DNA of 64,000 bases from Chromobacterium sinusclupearum. GTDB lineage: Bacteria > Pseudomonadota > Gammaproteobacteria > Burkholderiales > Chromobacteriaceae. The position numbers and the translations under genes are program-made. The DNA is taken from NCBI RefSeq assembly GCF_002902845.1, contig NZ_PPTF01000019.1:155093-219092 (forward strand), read 5' to 3'. Positions 8,231-17,152 of the stretch are shown one piece after another (the stretch's first letter is position 1; every line of letters starts with the position of its first letter). The notes below the pieces were generated by a model. It was not told where the DNA came from, ran no database searches, and saw nothing but the letters and a program-made list of their open reading frames with translations.

Positions 8231-9361
8231 TCAAGCTTTGGGCTTCCAGCTTTCCACGTAACCCTGCCACTCGACGGCGGCGAGGCCTGGGCCCTGCTCC
8301 AGCGCGTCGCGGGTATCGATCATCACCGCCACTTCGTCGGTGAACTTCTTCGGATCGCTCATCGCCTTGGCGAAGGCCTTCGGATGCGGGCCGTGGGTGA
8401 AACCGGCCGGGTGGAAGGTCATCATGCCAGGCTTGATGTTGTCGCGGCTGAAGAAGTCGCCCGCGTGGTAGAAGATCACTTCGTCGTAATCGTCGTTGTT
8501 GTGATAGAACGGCACCTTGAGCGCGCCCGGATCGGACTCGATCGGCCGCGGCACGAAGGTGCACACCACGAAGCCGTCTGCGACGAAGGTGGTGTGCGCC
8601 GACGGCGGCAGGTGGTAGCGATGGCTCATCAACGGACGGATGTCGCGCCAGTTGACGCGCGCCACCGACAGATTGCCGTGCCAACCTATGGCGTCCAGCG
8701 GGTTGAAGGGGTAGGTGACGGTAGACAGCGCGCCGCGGCGCTTGATCACCACCTGCCATGGGTCTTCGGTCTGCTGCGCGCGGAAGGCGTCGTCGATGGC
8801 CGGCACGTCCAGCACCGCCTCATCGAAAATGGCATGCGGCCCCACCAGGCCCTTGTCCGGCAATTGGTAGGCGCCGTTGCTGGTTTCGATCATCAGCATG
8901 GTGGTGGCTTCGGCCGGCTCGATGCGCCAGCTGGTGGAGCGCGGCACCAGGAGGTAGTCGCCGTCGCGGTAGCTCAAGTGGCCATAGTCGCAGAACAGCT
9001 CGCCGCTGCCGGCGTGGATGAACAGTAGATCGTCGCCGTCGGCATTGCGGAACAGCTGGGTCATCGCCTGGTCGCAGCGCCAGATGCGGACTTTGCACTG
9101 GGCGTTGTGCAACACCAGCGGCACCTCCCACGGCGCCGACGCGCCGTGCGGCAGTTCGTTCAGGTCGAAAGCGCGCGGGCGCAGCGGGCCTTCCCAGTCG
9201 CTCCAGCCGGTAGGCGGATGCTTGTGGTGCAAGTGGGAGGCCGGGCCGAAGAAGCCGCTGCGGCCGACTTCCCGTTCATAGATGCCTTCGGCCGGCAAGT
9301 CGGCGTGGGCCTGGCGCGAGATGGTGCCTTCGCGGTGCGGAAAACTGATCCATTTACGCAT
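8231..9361 (-). CDS. hmgA: Homogentisate 1,2-dioxygenase, short form
   Basis: This protein should open the ring of homogentisate with O2 and Fe(II) to give maleylacetoacetate. It is 376 residues, against about 430-445 for the usual enzyme. Cupin-like histidine clusters are visible: HNNDDYDE (His287, Glu294) and FHPAGFTHGPHP (His317, His323, His326). The His-to-Glu spacing is one residue longer than in the human enzyme (His335/Glu341), so exact ligands are uncertain. The role is supported by its place between hppD and fahA/maiA. The frame starts at MRKWISFPHREG; a competing cupin function is possible but less likely. Confidence 0.83.
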   Translation of the reverse strand: MRKWISFPHREGTISRQAHADLPAEGIYEREVGRSGFFGPASHLHHKHPPTGWSDWEGPLRPRAFDLNELPHGASAPWEVPLVLHNAQCKVRIWRCDQAMTQLFRNADGDDLLFIHAGSGELFCDYGHLSYRDGDYLLVPRSTSWRIEPAEATTMLMIETSNGAYQLPDKGLVGPHAIFDEAVLDVPAIDDAFRAQQTEDPWQVVIKRRGALSTVTYPFNPLDAIGWHGNLSVARVNWRDIRPLMSHRYHLPPSAHTTFVADGFVVCTFVPRPIESDPGALKVPFYHNNDDYDEVIFYHAGDFFSRDNIKPGMMTFHPAGFTHGPHPKAFAKAMSDPKKFTDEVAVMIDTRDALEQGPGLAAVEWQGYVESWKPKA

Positions 9362-9379
9362 TTTGAGAATCCTGTTTCG

Positions 9380-9494
9380 CCGCGGAAATACACAGAAAAC
9401 ACGGAAGACATCCCGAGCGTGAATCCTTGCCTCGGGAGGCTCAAGGATGTTTGCCCGTTCTTGCTTTTCCGTGTCCTTCCGTGTGTTTCCGTGG
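9380..9494. repeat. Inverted repeat with ACACGGAA units between hppD and hmgA
   Basis: The left arm (9380-9407) and the right arm (9464-9494) are imperfect inverse complements. Read on the minus strand, the right arm contains three tandem ACACGGAA-like units. The centre holds further dyads (TCCCGAG 9411-9417 with CTCGGGA 9431-9437). The hppD-hmgA gap (9362-9575) contains no gene. It looks like an extragenic repeated element rather than an operator. Confidence 0.55.
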
Positions 9495-9575
9495 CCAAGT
9501 TGCTTTGGGCTGCCGCCACGCGCCGGTTTGAACGGGAAGCGGCGACGCCCAGAACCGTTTTCAGTGGCTGGCCGC

Positions 9576-10649
9576 TCAGGCCTTCAGCACGCCGCGGCGG
9601 ATCTGGTCTTCCTCGATGGACTCGAACAGGGCCTTGAAGTTGCCTTCGCCGAAGCCCTCGTTGCCCTTGCGCTGGATGATCTCGAAGAAGATCGGGCCGA
9701 TCACCGTTTCGGTGAAGATCTGCAGCAAGATGCCTTCCACCGGCGCGCCGTCGATCAGGATGCTGTTCTTCTTCAAGCGAGCCACGTCCTCGCCATGGCC
9801 CGGCACGCGCGCGTCCACCTTTTCGTAATAGGTGTCCGGCGTATCCAGGAAGCGGGTGCCGCGCGCCTTCAGCGTTTCCACCGTGGCATAGATGTCGTCG
9901 GTGGTCAGCGCGATGTGCTGGATGCCTTCGCCGTTGTACTGGCGCAGGAATTCCTCGATCTGGCTCTTGTCGTCGGACGATTCGTTGATCGGGATGCGGA
10001 TCTTGCCGCAGGGGCTGGTCATCGCCTTGGACACCAGGCCGGTCAGCTTGCCTTCGATGTCGAAATAGCGGATCTCACGGAAGTTGGCGATGTTGGTGTA
10101 GAAGTCGGCCCAGGTGGCCATATTGCCGCGCGCCACGTTGTGGGTCAGGTGGTCGATCAGGGTCAGGCCCACGCCGAACGGATGCTGGTCGACGCCGTCC
10201 ACCGGCACGAAGTCCACGTCGTAGATATTGTGTTCCGGACCGTAGCGGTCGACGAAATACAGCGCGGAACCGCCGATGCCCTGCACTGCCGGGATGTTCA
10301 GCTCCATGAAGCCGATCGGGCGCTGATAGGGCTTGGCGCCATGCGCCAGCGCGTATTCGTAGGCCTTGGCGGCATCCTTCACGCGCCAAGCCATCGCACA
10401 AGCCGACGGGCCGTGCGCGTGGGCGAATTCGCTGGCCGGCTGGCTGGTTTCGGCGTTCAGGATGAAGTTGATGTCGCCCTGCCGGAACAGGCTGACGTTC
10501 TTGCTGCGGTGGCGGGCGACTTCGGTAAAGCCCAGCGACAGGAACAACTGGCGCAGCTTTTCCACGCCGGCCTCGTCGGGCGCGGTGTATTCGACAAACT
10601 CGAAGCCGTCGGTGGCGAGCGGGTTTTGCAGCATGGCTTCCATTTTCAT
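9576..10649 (-). CDS. hppD: 4-Hydroxyphenylpyruvate dioxygenase
   Basis: This enzyme converts 4-hydroxyphenylpyruvate to homogentisate with O2, the entry step of this pathway. The 357 residues form two VOC domains. The three Fe(II) ligands of the family are in place: His167 (DHLTHNV), His245 (GIQHIAL) and Glu323 (FFEIIQR), matching His161/His240/Glu322 of the Pseudomonas enzyme. I chose the ATG at 10649 because AGGAG precedes it; the frame extends 19 codons further without support. It is the first gene of the minus-strand tyrosine catabolic set. A TATATA -10-like box lies just upstream. Confidence 0.95.
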   Translation of the reverse strand: MKMEAMLQNPLATDGFEFVEYTAPDEAGVEKLRQLFLSLGFTEVARHRSKNVSLFRQGDINFILNAETSQPASEFAHAHGPSACAMAWRVKDAAKAYEYALAHGAKPYQRPIGFMELNIPAVQGIGGSALYFVDRYGPEHNIYDVDFVPVDGVDQHPFGVGLTLIDHLTHNVARGNMATWADFYTNIANFREIRYFDIEGKLTGLVSKAMTSPCGKIRIPINESSDDKSQIEEFLRQYNGEGIQHIALTTDDIYATVETLKARGTRFLDTPDTYYEKVDARVPGHGEDVARLKKNSILIDGAPVEGILLQIFTETVIGPIFFEIIQRKGNEGFGEGNFKALFESIEEDQIRRGVLKA

Positions 10650-11074
10650 CTGTTTCTCCTCTGTTATATAGATCGCGCTCCGATGATACGGAAAGCGATA
10701 ATCCACTCGGTTTGAGCGTTGTGTGTAAACGTCTGCAGGCGATCCGCGTTATGTAAGCAGGCCGCCTGCCCGCCCGCTTTTGCGGGCGGTTGGCAGGTCG
10801 ACAGGGTGGGAAGAGGCAGACGGGAAAACCGCGTTGCGCACCAGGGACGGGCGCATCGGCGCCGACCGCCGATGGCGGTACGGTTAGCTCTCCTCCGAAT
10901 GAATCGTTATCTGCTGTCACACACCATCGACATGCGTCGGCAGTCTGGCGCTGCCGTTTGCGATTTAGGCTTTTTATTCTATGGAAAGTGCATAGCAATT
11001 ATCTTGCCAAATTGCTTTCCATGATTGATATTGAAGAATAAAATGCCGCAACAAACCGATAATCAGGAGAAAAT
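10650..11074. promoter_or_regulatory. Divergent control region between hppD and the Lrp-type regulator
   Basis: This 425-base gap holds no gene. A GC-rich hairpin lies at about 10764-10797. Near the regulator, AGCAATT (10994-11000) and AATTGCT (11010-11016) form a dyad with a 9-base spacer, flanked by GGAAAG and CTTTCC. It overlaps a candidate -35 TTGCCA (11005-11010), which suits an Lrp-family operator and autoregulation. The middle (about 10800-10980) shows nothing I can name. Confidence 0.45.
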
Positions 11075-11560
11075 ATGCCAAGTCTTACATTAGATAAGAC
11101 GGACTTGCGTATTCTGGCCGAATTGCAGCTGGATGGCCGGTTGACCAATGTCGAGCTGGCCGAGCGCGTGGCGCTGTCGCCGTCGCCCTGTCTGCGCCGG
11201 CTCAAGCAACTGGAAGAGTCCGGCGTGATCCGCCAATACGTGGCGCTGCTCGATCCTGCGCATATCGGTCTGGGCCTGCAGGCCTGGGTGCGAGTGACGC
11301 TGGAAAAACGCGGCAATATGCACCTGCAAAGCTTCATCGAAGCGGTGCAGAACTGGCCGGAAGTCATCAACTGCTTCGCCATGACTGGCGAAATGGACTA
11401 TCTGCTGCAGGTGTACTTTGAAGACATGGAGCACTTCTCGCGCTTCGTGATGGATGAGCTGCTGCAGCATCCCGGGGTGGAGGACGTCAAATCCAGCTTT
11501 GTGCTGAAGGAGATCAAGCGCACCACCGCGCTGCCGCTGGGACAGATGCGCGGCATGTGA
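11075..11560 (+). CDS. Lrp/AsnC-family transcriptional regulator
   Basis: This 161-residue regulator has the Lrp/AsnC winged helix-turn-helix (about residues 5-65; DLRILAELQLDGRLTNVELA, then SPCLRRLKQLEESGVI) and the C-terminal ligand-binding RAM domain (about 70-150) with the FAMTGEMDYLL core. Such proteins sense amino acids and form octamers. It is divergent from hppD, so I infer control of tyrosine or phenylalanine catabolism, itself, or both; it is not Lrp itself with confidence. An AGGAG site precedes the ATG. Confidence 0.88.
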   Translation: MPSLTLDKTDLRILAELQLDGRLTNVELAERVALSPSPCLRRLKQLEESGVIRQYVALLDPAHIGLGLQAWVRVTLEKRGNMHLQSFIEAVQNWPEVINCFAMTGEMDYLLQVYFEDMEHFSRFVMDELLQHPGVEDVKSSFVLKEIKRTTALPLGQMRGM

Positions 11561-11577
11561 CCACTCCCCCGCAATAA

Positions 11578-11606
11578 GCAAAACGGCCCTTCGCGGGCCG
11601 TTTTGC
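11578..11606. terminator. Bidirectional terminator after the Lrp-type gene
   Basis: GCAAAACGGCCC (11578-11589) pairs with GGGCCGTTTTGC (11595-11606) around a five-base loop. It lies between the convergent Lrp-type and UPF0114 genes. Confidence 0.88.
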
Positions 11607-11649
11607 GTTGCCGGAGCCTGTTCACATCGATTCGGCTCTAAACGGCAGA

Positions 11650-12195
11650 TCAATGCCGCTGGTGCTGCGCGGTCGCGCTGGCCAGCAGCTTGTCGGTATA
11701 GGCGATGGCCGCGGCGGACAGCAGGAAGGCCAGATGCAAAAACAGCTGCCACTTGATGGTGTGCTCGTCGATGCGGCTGGCGTTGATGAAGGTTTGCAGC
11801 AGGTGGATGGACGAGATGCTGATGATGGCCATCGACAGCTTCACCTTCAGCACCGAGGCATTGACGTGGTCCAGCCATTCCGGCTGGTCCGGGTGGGTGT
11901 CGATGCGCAGGCGCGACACGAAGGTCTCGTAACCGCCCACCGTCACCATCACCAGCAGGTTGGCGATCATCACCACATCGATCAGCCCCAGCACCGCCAG
12001 CATGATGTCGGTCTCGGTCAGGTGATTCAGCCCTTCCAGCAGCTCCCACAACTGCGCCAGGAATTTCCAGGCATAAACGCCCTGCACCACGATCAAACCC
12101 AGATAGATGGGCAATTGCAGCCAGCGACTGCTGAAAATGATCTGGCCGAGCAGCGATTTTCTCGGCGGATTCTGGATGCTCAATGAGTCTTGCAT
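11650..12195 (-). CDS. UPF0114 (YqhA-like) inner-membrane protein
   Basis: This 181-residue protein of the UPF0114/YqhA family has four predicted membrane segments, beginning with [20 protein letters not shown]. The family motif region [23 protein letters not shown], followed by [18 protein letters not shown], is present. Function is not established for the family. The start at 12195 follows AGGAAA; the longer frame has no ribosome-binding site. It lies downstream of metF on the same strand and might share its message. Confidence 0.85.
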   Translation of the reverse strand: MQDSLSIQNPPRKSLLGQIIFSSRWLQLPIYLGLIVVQGVYAWKFLAQLWELLEGLNHLTETDIMLAVLGLIDVVMIANLLVMVTVGGYETFVSRLRIDTHPDQPEWLDHVNASVLKVKLSMAIISISSIHLLQTFINASRIDEHTIKWQLFLHLAFLLSAAAIAYTDKLLASATAQHQRH

Positions 12196-12246
12196 AGGCT
12201 TTCCTGTCGTTGGCGGCCGCGGGCGGCCCATGCCGCCCGCGCGCCG

Positions 12247-13083
12247 TCACAGGCCCAGCCTCTGCCAGATGGTGGAGACCAGGCCTGCCTGGTTCAATGT
12301 GTAAAAATGCAGCCCCGGCGCGCCGCCTTGCAGCAGCCGGTCGCACAGCTCGGTCACCACATCCAGGCCCAGCGCGCGGATGGACGCGGTGTCGTCGTAA
12401 TAGGCCTGCATGCGCAGGCGAAGCCAGCGCGGCACTTCCGCTCCGCACATGTCGGAGAAGCGGCACAGCTGGCCAAAATTGGAAATCGGCATGATACCGG
12501 GCACGATGGGGATGTCCAGTCCGCGGGCGCGGATTTCATCGACGAAGCGGAAATAGCTGTCGGCGTTGAAGAAATACTGGGTGATGGCGGAATCGGCCCC
12601 GGCGCGCACCTTGCGCACGAAATTGTCCAGATCGTCCTCGGCGGAGCGGGCCTGCGGATGGAACTCCGGATAGGCCGCCACCTCGATGTGGAAATGGTCG
12701 CCGTGCTCGGCGCGGATGAACTCCACCAGCTCGTTGGCGTAGCGGAACTCCCCCGCCCCGACCATGCCGGACGGGATGTCGCCGCGCAGCGCCACCAGGT
12801 GGCGGATGCCGTTGCCGCGGTATTCATTGAGGATGGCGGCGATGTTTTCCCGGGTGGAGCCCACGCAGGACAGGTGCGGCGCGGCGGCCTGTCCTTCGCT
12901 GCGGATTTCCAGCACGGTAGACAGGGTGCCGTCGCGGGTGGTTCCGCCGGCGCCGAAGGTCACCGAGAAAAACTGCGGCTTGAACTGCGCCAGCTGCTGG
13001 CGAGTGGTGCGCAGCTTGGCCACGCCTTCCGGCGTTTTCGGCGGAAAGAATTCAAAACTGAAGGTGCGCGGCGTTTGTGTCAT
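12247..13083 (-). CDS. metF: 5,10-Methylenetetrahydrofolate reductase
   Basis: This FAD enzyme reduces methylene-THF to methyl-THF, the methyl donor for homocysteine remethylation. The 278-residue TIM-barrel protein opens with FSFEFFPPKTPEG, the family signature, and contains SCVGSTREN and the FFNADSYFRFV region. Length is typical for bacterial MetF. AGAGGA precedes the ATG. It follows ahcY on the same strand after a strong terminator, so part of its expression is probably independent. Together with ahcY and metK it forms a methyl-cycle cluster. Confidence 0.95.
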   Translation of the reverse strand: MTQTPRTFSFEFFPPKTPEGVAKLRTTRQQLAQFKPQFFSVTFGAGGTTRDGTLSTVLEIRSEGQAAAPHLSCVGSTRENIAAILNEYRGNGIRHLVALRGDIPSGMVGAGEFRYANELVEFIRAEHGDHFHIEVAAYPEFHPQARSAEDDLDNFVRKVRAGADSAITQYFFNADSYFRFVDEIRARGLDIPIVPGIMPISNFGQLCRFSDMCGAEVPRWLRLRMQAYYDDTASIRALGLDVVTELCDRLLQGGAPGLHFYTLNQAGLVSTIWQRLGL

Positions 13084-13161
13084 CGTGATCCTCTCTATCG
13101 CTGTCCTGGCTATCTTGTCATTGTCGGCCTCTAGGTGCCGTTACTTGCGCGGGCCCGAAAA

Positions 13162-13197
13162 AAACGGACAGCACCATTCTAGGGGGGCTGTCCGTTT
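13162..13197 (-). terminator. Terminator of ahcY
   Basis: On the minus strand an 11-bp perfect stem (AAACGGACAGC with GCTGTCCGTTT) is followed by a run of seven T. It begins about 15 bases past the ahcY stop and separates ahcY from metF. Confidence 0.9.
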
Positions 13198-13213
13198 CAG
13201 TTTGGTTCAAAAA

Positions 13214-14614
13214 TCAATAACGATAGTGATCCGGCTTATAAGGCCCTTGCTTGGGCACGCTGATGTAGGCCGCCTGCTGATCGGACAGTTCGGTCAGCCG
13301 CGCGCCGATGCGGCCCAGGTGCAGCCGCGCCACTTTCTCGTCCAGATGCTTGGGCAGCACGTACACTTTTTTGTCGTACTTCTGGCCGTTGGCGAACAGT
13401 TCGATCTGCGCCAGCACCTGGTTGGTGAAGCTATTGGACATCACGAAGCTCGGGTGGCCGGTTGCGCAGCCGAGGTTCACCAGGCGGCCTTCCGCCAGCA
13501 GAATGATGCGTTTGCCGTCCGGGAAGATGATGTGATCGACCTGCGGCTTGATGTTTTCCCACTGGTGCTGACGCAGGCTGGCGACTTCGATCTCGCTGTC
13601 GAAGTGGCCGATATTGCAGACGATGGCGTTGTTGCGCATCTTCTTCATGTGCTCGTGCGTGATCACGCCGACGTTGCCGGTGGCGGTGACGAAGATGTCG
13701 GCCTGGTCGGCCACTTCGTCCATGCGCACCACGCGGTAGCCTTCCATCGCCGCCTGCAGCGCGCAGATCGGGTCGATTTCCGTCACCCAGACGGTGGCGC
13801 CCAGGCCGCGCAGGCTCTGCGCGCAGCCCTTGCCCACGTCGCCATAGCCCAGCACCACCGCCACCTTGCCGGCGATCATGACGTCGGTGGCGCGCTTGAT
13901 GCCGTCCACCAGGCTTTCGCGGCAGCCGTACAGATTGTCGAACTTGGACTTGGTGACGGAGTCGTTGACGTTGATCGCCGGGAACGGCAGATGGCCGTCT
14001 TTTTCCAGCTGGTACAAGCGGTGCACGCCGGTGGTGGTTTCCTCAGTCACGCCCTGAATGTGCTGCAGGCGCTTGGAATACCACTGCGGGTCGATGGCCA
14101 GATGGCGCTTGATCGAGGCGAACAGCGCGGTTTCTTCCTCGTTGGTGGGATGGGCGATGACGCCGATGTCCCTCTCCGCCTTGCTGCCCAGCATCAAGAG
14201 CAAGGTGGCGTCGCCGCCGTCGTCCAGGATCATATTGGCCGGCTGGCCTTCGGGCCACTCGAAGATCTTGTGGCTGAACTCCCAGTATTCGTCCAGGCTC
14301 TCGCCCTTGAAGGCGAACACCGGGATGCCGGCGGCGGCGATGGCCGCGGCGGCGTGGTCCTGGGTGGAGAAGATATTGCACGACGCCCAGCGCACTTCCG
14401 CGCCCAGCGCCGTCAGCGTTTCGATCAGCACCGCGGTCTGCACCGTCATGTGCAGGCTACCCGCGATGCGCGCGCCGCGCAGCGGCTGCGTGGAGCGATA
14501 CTCGTCGCGGATCGCCATCAGGCCCGGCATTTCGGTTTCGGCGATGTTCAGCTCCTTGCGGCCCCAGCTGGCAAGGGAGAAATCTGCTACGTGATAATCG
14601 GAGAAATCAGCCAT
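13214..14614 (-). CDS. ahcY: S-adenosylhomocysteine hydrolase (adenosylhomocysteinase)
   Basis: AhcY splits S-adenosylhomocysteine into adenosine and homocysteine, removing the inhibitor left by methylation. The protein is 466 residues from [14 protein letters not shown]; the frame runs 54 codons further upstream, but that stretch is the riboswitch leader. The NAD-binding motif [11 protein letters not shown] and the substrate region [12 protein letters not shown] are present, and the C-terminus ends DHYRY as in the family. It works with metK and metF on either side. Regulation by a SAH riboswitch is visible in the leader. Confidence 0.96.
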   Translation of the reverse strand: MADFSDYHVADFSLASWGRKELNIAETEMPGLMAIRDEYRSTQPLRGARIAGSLHMTVQTAVLIETLTALGAEVRWASCNIFSTQDHAAAAIAAAGIPVFAFKGESLDEYWEFSHKIFEWPEGQPANMILDDGGDATLLLMLGSKAERDIGVIAHPTNEEETALFASIKRHLAIDPQWYSKRLQHIQGVTEETTTGVHRLYQLEKDGHLPFPAINVNDSVTKSKFDNLYGCRESLVDGIKRATDVMIAGKVAVVLGYGDVGKGCAQSLRGLGATVWVTEIDPICALQAAMEGYRVVRMDEVADQADIFVTATGNVGVITHEHMKKMRNNAIVCNIGHFDSEIEVASLRQHQWENIKPQVDHIIFPDGKRIILLAEGRLVNLGCATGHPSFVMSNSFTNQVLAQIELFANGQKYDKKVYVLPKHLDEKVARLHLGRIGARLTELSDQQAAYISVPKQGPYKPDHYRY

Positions 14615-14688
14615 CGTGAAGCATCCTTGTTCACGCGGCCAGGCAGGATGCGGCCCACCCGTCATCCCATGCCCGCCACGGTCATGAG

Positions 14689-14778
14689 TCAGGTGAGCGC
14701 CGTTGCCTCGCCCGCCGGACGGCAGGCGGCACGCCAAGCCTGGGGAGAACACCCTCCTCGCAGCGCCCCTCGGCATGC
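14689..14778 (-). promoter_or_regulatory. S-adenosylhomocysteine (SAH) riboswitch in the ahcY leader
   Basis: Read on the minus strand, the leader starts with GCATGCCGAGGGGCGCTGCG and continues with CCCAGGCTTGGCGTGC. P1 is GCATGCC (14778-14772) paired with GGCGTGC (14735-14729). The conserved GGGCGC after P1 can pair with GCGCTC in AACGGCGCTCA (about 14703-14693) as the pseudoknot. This order (GAGGRGCGCUGC, CCCAGGCU, GGCGCUC) is the known SAH riboswitch consensus, which in betaproteobacteria sits ahead of ahcY and turns it on when SAH accumulates. The aptamer begins at about +1 of the transcript. Confidence 0.92.
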
Positions 14779-14784
14779 CGGGTA

Positions 14785-14790
14785 ATTATA
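14785..14790 (-). promoter_or_regulatory. -10 box of the ahcY promoter
   Basis: A perfect TATAAT on the minus strand ends seven bases before the first base of the SAH aptamer. A matching -35 is not obvious. Confidence 0.6.
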
Positions 14791-14956
14791 CCTAGTCCAC
14801 GCGGAAAATATAGCCGTTGTCATGCTGGCGCGATACGCAAGCCATTCATCGCCAGCGTCCATGCCCAGACTTCCCGGCTGGCGACCAATAGCCGGCTATC
14901 CTGCCAATGCTCACAACAGCCGCCGCCAAGCACGGCAATTTCATTATGAAAGCGGA

Positions 14957-14988
14957 TAAAAAAACCGCCGGCATGAGCAGGCGGTTTT
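14957..14988 (-). terminator. Terminator of metK
   Basis: AAAACCGCC (14961-14969) and GGCGGTTTT (14980-14988) form the stem. On the minus strand it is followed by a T-run. It lies 25 bases past the metK stop. Confidence 0.9.
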
Positions 14989-15012
14989 CCAGACCATCGA
15001 CAAGTTAGGCGC

Positions 15013-16182
15013 TTACAGGCCGGCGTCGGCGCGCAGCGCCTCCACCTTGTCGGTGCGTTCCCAGCTGAACTCCGGCTCTTCGCGGCCGAAGTGGCCGTAA
15101 GCGGCGGTCTTGCCGTAGATCGGACGCAGCAGGTCCAGCATCTGGATGATGCCCTTCGGACGCAGGTCGAAGTGCTTCTTCACCAGTTCCACGATCTTCT
15201 CGTTCGGAATGGTGTTGGTGCCGAAGGTGTCGACCGAAATCGAGGTCGGCTCCGCCACGCCGATGGCGTAGGAAACCTGGATCTGGCACTGGCGCGCCAG
15301 GCCGGCGGCGACGATGTTCTTCGCCACGTAACGGCCGGCATAGGCCGCGGAGCGGTCCACCTTGGACGGGTCCTTGCCGGAGAAGGCGCCGCCGCCATGC
15401 GGCGCCGCGCCGCCGTAGGTGTCGACGATGATCTTGCGGCCGGTCAGGCCGCAATCGCCTTGCGGGCCGCCGATGACGAAACGCCCGGTCGGGTTGATCA
15501 GGAACTTGGTTTCCGCGGTGATCATTTCCGGCGGCAGCACCGGCTTGATGATGTCTTCGATCACCGCCTCGGTCAGCGTCTTGTGGTCGATGTCCGGGGT
15601 ATGCTGGGTGGACAGCACCACGGTGTCGATGCGCTTGGGCAGGCCGGTCGCGCCGTCGTACACGCAGGTGATCTGGCTCTTGGCGTCCGGACGCAGCCAC
15701 GGCAGGCGGCCATCCTTGCGCAGTTCGGCCTGGCGCTGCACCAGACGGTGCGCGTAGTAGATCGGGAACGGCATCAGCGTCGGGGTTTCGTCGCAGGCGT
15801 AGCCGAACATCAGGCCCTGGTCGCCGGCGCCCTGGTTCAGATCCAGGCCTTCGCCTTCGTTGACGCCCTGGGCGATATCCGGCGATTGCTTGTCGTAGCA
15901 GGCCATCACCGCGCAGCCGCGGTAATCGAAGCCGAGTTCGGAGTCGTCGTAGCCGATGCGCTTGATGGTTTCGCGCGCGATCTTGATATAGTCGACATTG
16001 GCGGTGGTGGTGATCTCGCCTGCCAGCACCACCAGGCCGGTGTTGACCAGCGTTTCCGCCGCTACGCGGGCGTGCTTGTCCTCGCGCAGGATGGCGTCGA
16101 GGATGGCATCGGAGATCTGGTCGGCGACTTTGTCCGGGTGGCCTTCGGATACGGATTCCGAGGTAAACAGGTATTCACTCAT
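15013..16182 (-). CDS. metK: S-adenosylmethionine synthetase
   Basis: MetK makes S-adenosylmethionine from methionine and ATP. The 389-residue protein has the N-terminal [19 protein letters not shown], the [12 protein letters not shown] signature and the P-loop-like [16 protein letters not shown]. Length and motifs are standard. It is divergent from the lipid A acyltransferase pair across 76 bases that must hold both promoters; no SAM riboswitch is visible there. It supplies SAM for methylation whose product AhcY recycles. Confidence 0.97.
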   Translation of the reverse strand: MSEYLFTSESVSEGHPDKVADQISDAILDAILREDKHARVAAETLVNTGLVVLAGEITTTANVDYIKIARETIKRIGYDDSELGFDYRGCAVMACYDKQSPDIAQGVNEGEGLDLNQGAGDQGLMFGYACDETPTLMPFPIYYAHRLVQRQAELRKDGRLPWLRPDAKSQITCVYDGATGLPKRIDTVVLSTQHTPDIDHKTLTEAVIEDIIKPVLPPEMITAETKFLINPTGRFVIGGPQGDCGLTGRKIIVDTYGGAAPHGGGAFSGKDPSKVDRSAAYAGRYVAKNIVAAGLARQCQIQVSYAIGVAEPTSISVDTFGTNTIPNEKIVELVKKHFDLRPKGIIQMLDLLRPIYGKTAAYGHFGREEPEFSWERTDKVEALRADAGL

Positions 16183-16258
16183 TTATTCTGCGTTCCCAAA
16201 AAATACAAAACCCTGTGGTGATAAAATAGGCCGCTTTCAGACCCAGACTGCTGAGCTC

Positions 16259-17152
16259 ATGTCCAAGCTAGTCCATTTACTACTGTCTGTCCTGGCGCAC
16301 CTCCCCTTATCCTGGCTACAAGGTTTGGGTGCCGCTCTGGGGCGACTGACTTATCTCGCGTCCCCCGGCTTCGCCGCTAGGCTGCGGGAGAATCTAAGTT
16401 CTAGTAAAATCTTCGAAAATTATCCGGTTTTACCAGCCAAAGTCAAACAAAGCGCGGCCGAAACCGGCAAGGGGGCGCTGGAGCTGGCCATCGCCTGGTG
16501 CCGCAGCCCCGAAGACATCGCCGGCATGGTCAAACGCTGCGAAGGCTGGGAGCATGTGGAGCAGGCGCTGGCGCTCGGCAACGGTATTATATTCGTAACT
16601 CCGCACTTGGGCAGCTACGATATCGCCGGGCGTTATATCAGCTCCCTCCTGCCCTTCCCGCTGACCGCCATGTATCGCCCACCGAAGCTGCAGTGGCTGG
16701 AGCCAGTGATGCAGGCCGGACGGGCCCGCGGCAAAGGCAAAACCGCTCCGGCCACGGCCTCCGGCGTGCGCGTGCTGATGAAAGCCTTGAAATCCGGCGA
16801 AGCCACCATCATTCTGCCCGACCAAGTGCCCGGCAACGGCGAAGGCATCTGGGCGCCGTTTTTCGGCCGGCCGGCCTACACCATGACGCTGGTGCCGCGC
16901 CTGGCGCAAATGAGCGGCGTGACCACGCTGTTCTTCGTCGGGGAGCGGCTGCCCGGCGGGGAGGGCTTTGCCGTGCATATCGAGCCATTGGCGCAACCGT
17001 TCACCGGCGACAAGGAAACGGATTGCGCGCAGATGAACGCCCAGGTGGAACAACTGATCCGCCGCTTCCCCTGCCAGTACCTGTGGAGCTACAACCGCTA
17101 TAAATGCCCGCCCGGCGTCAGCCGGCCGGACGCAGAACAAGGATTCGCATGA
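16259..17152 (+). CDS. LpxL/HtrB-type lysophospholipid (lipid A) acyltransferase, first copy
   Basis: This 297-residue membrane-associated acyltransferase has the HX4D active motif at His116-Asp121 (TPHLGSYD), a DQVPGNGEG substrate motif and the QYLWSYNRYK C-terminal signature. Such enzymes add secondary acyl chains to lipid A at the inner membrane. The ATG at 16259 begins a hydrophobic N-terminal segment; the open frame further upstream overlaps the metK promoter region and is not used. Its stop overlaps the ATG of the next acyltransferase by 4 bases, so they form an operon. Confidence 0.9.
   Translation: MSKLVHLLLSVLAHLPLSWLQGLGAALGRLTYLASPGFAARLRENLSSSKIFENYPVLPAKVKQSAAETGKGALELAIAWCRSPEDIAGMVKRCEGWEHVEQALALGNGIIFVTPHLGSYDIAGRYISSLLPFPLTAMYRPPKLQWLEPVMQAGRARGKGKTAPATASGVRVLMKALKSGEATIILPDQVPGNGEGIWAPFFGRPAYTMTLVPRLAQMSGVTTLFFVGERLPGGEGFAVHIEPLAQPFTGDKETDCAQMNAQVEQLIRRFPCQYLWSYNRYKCPPGVSRPDAEQGFA

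Noticed and set aside
16183..16258. SAM riboswitch ahead of metK
   Set aside because: The divergent gap is only 76 bases and A/T-rich, with no conserved SAM aptamer elements visible.
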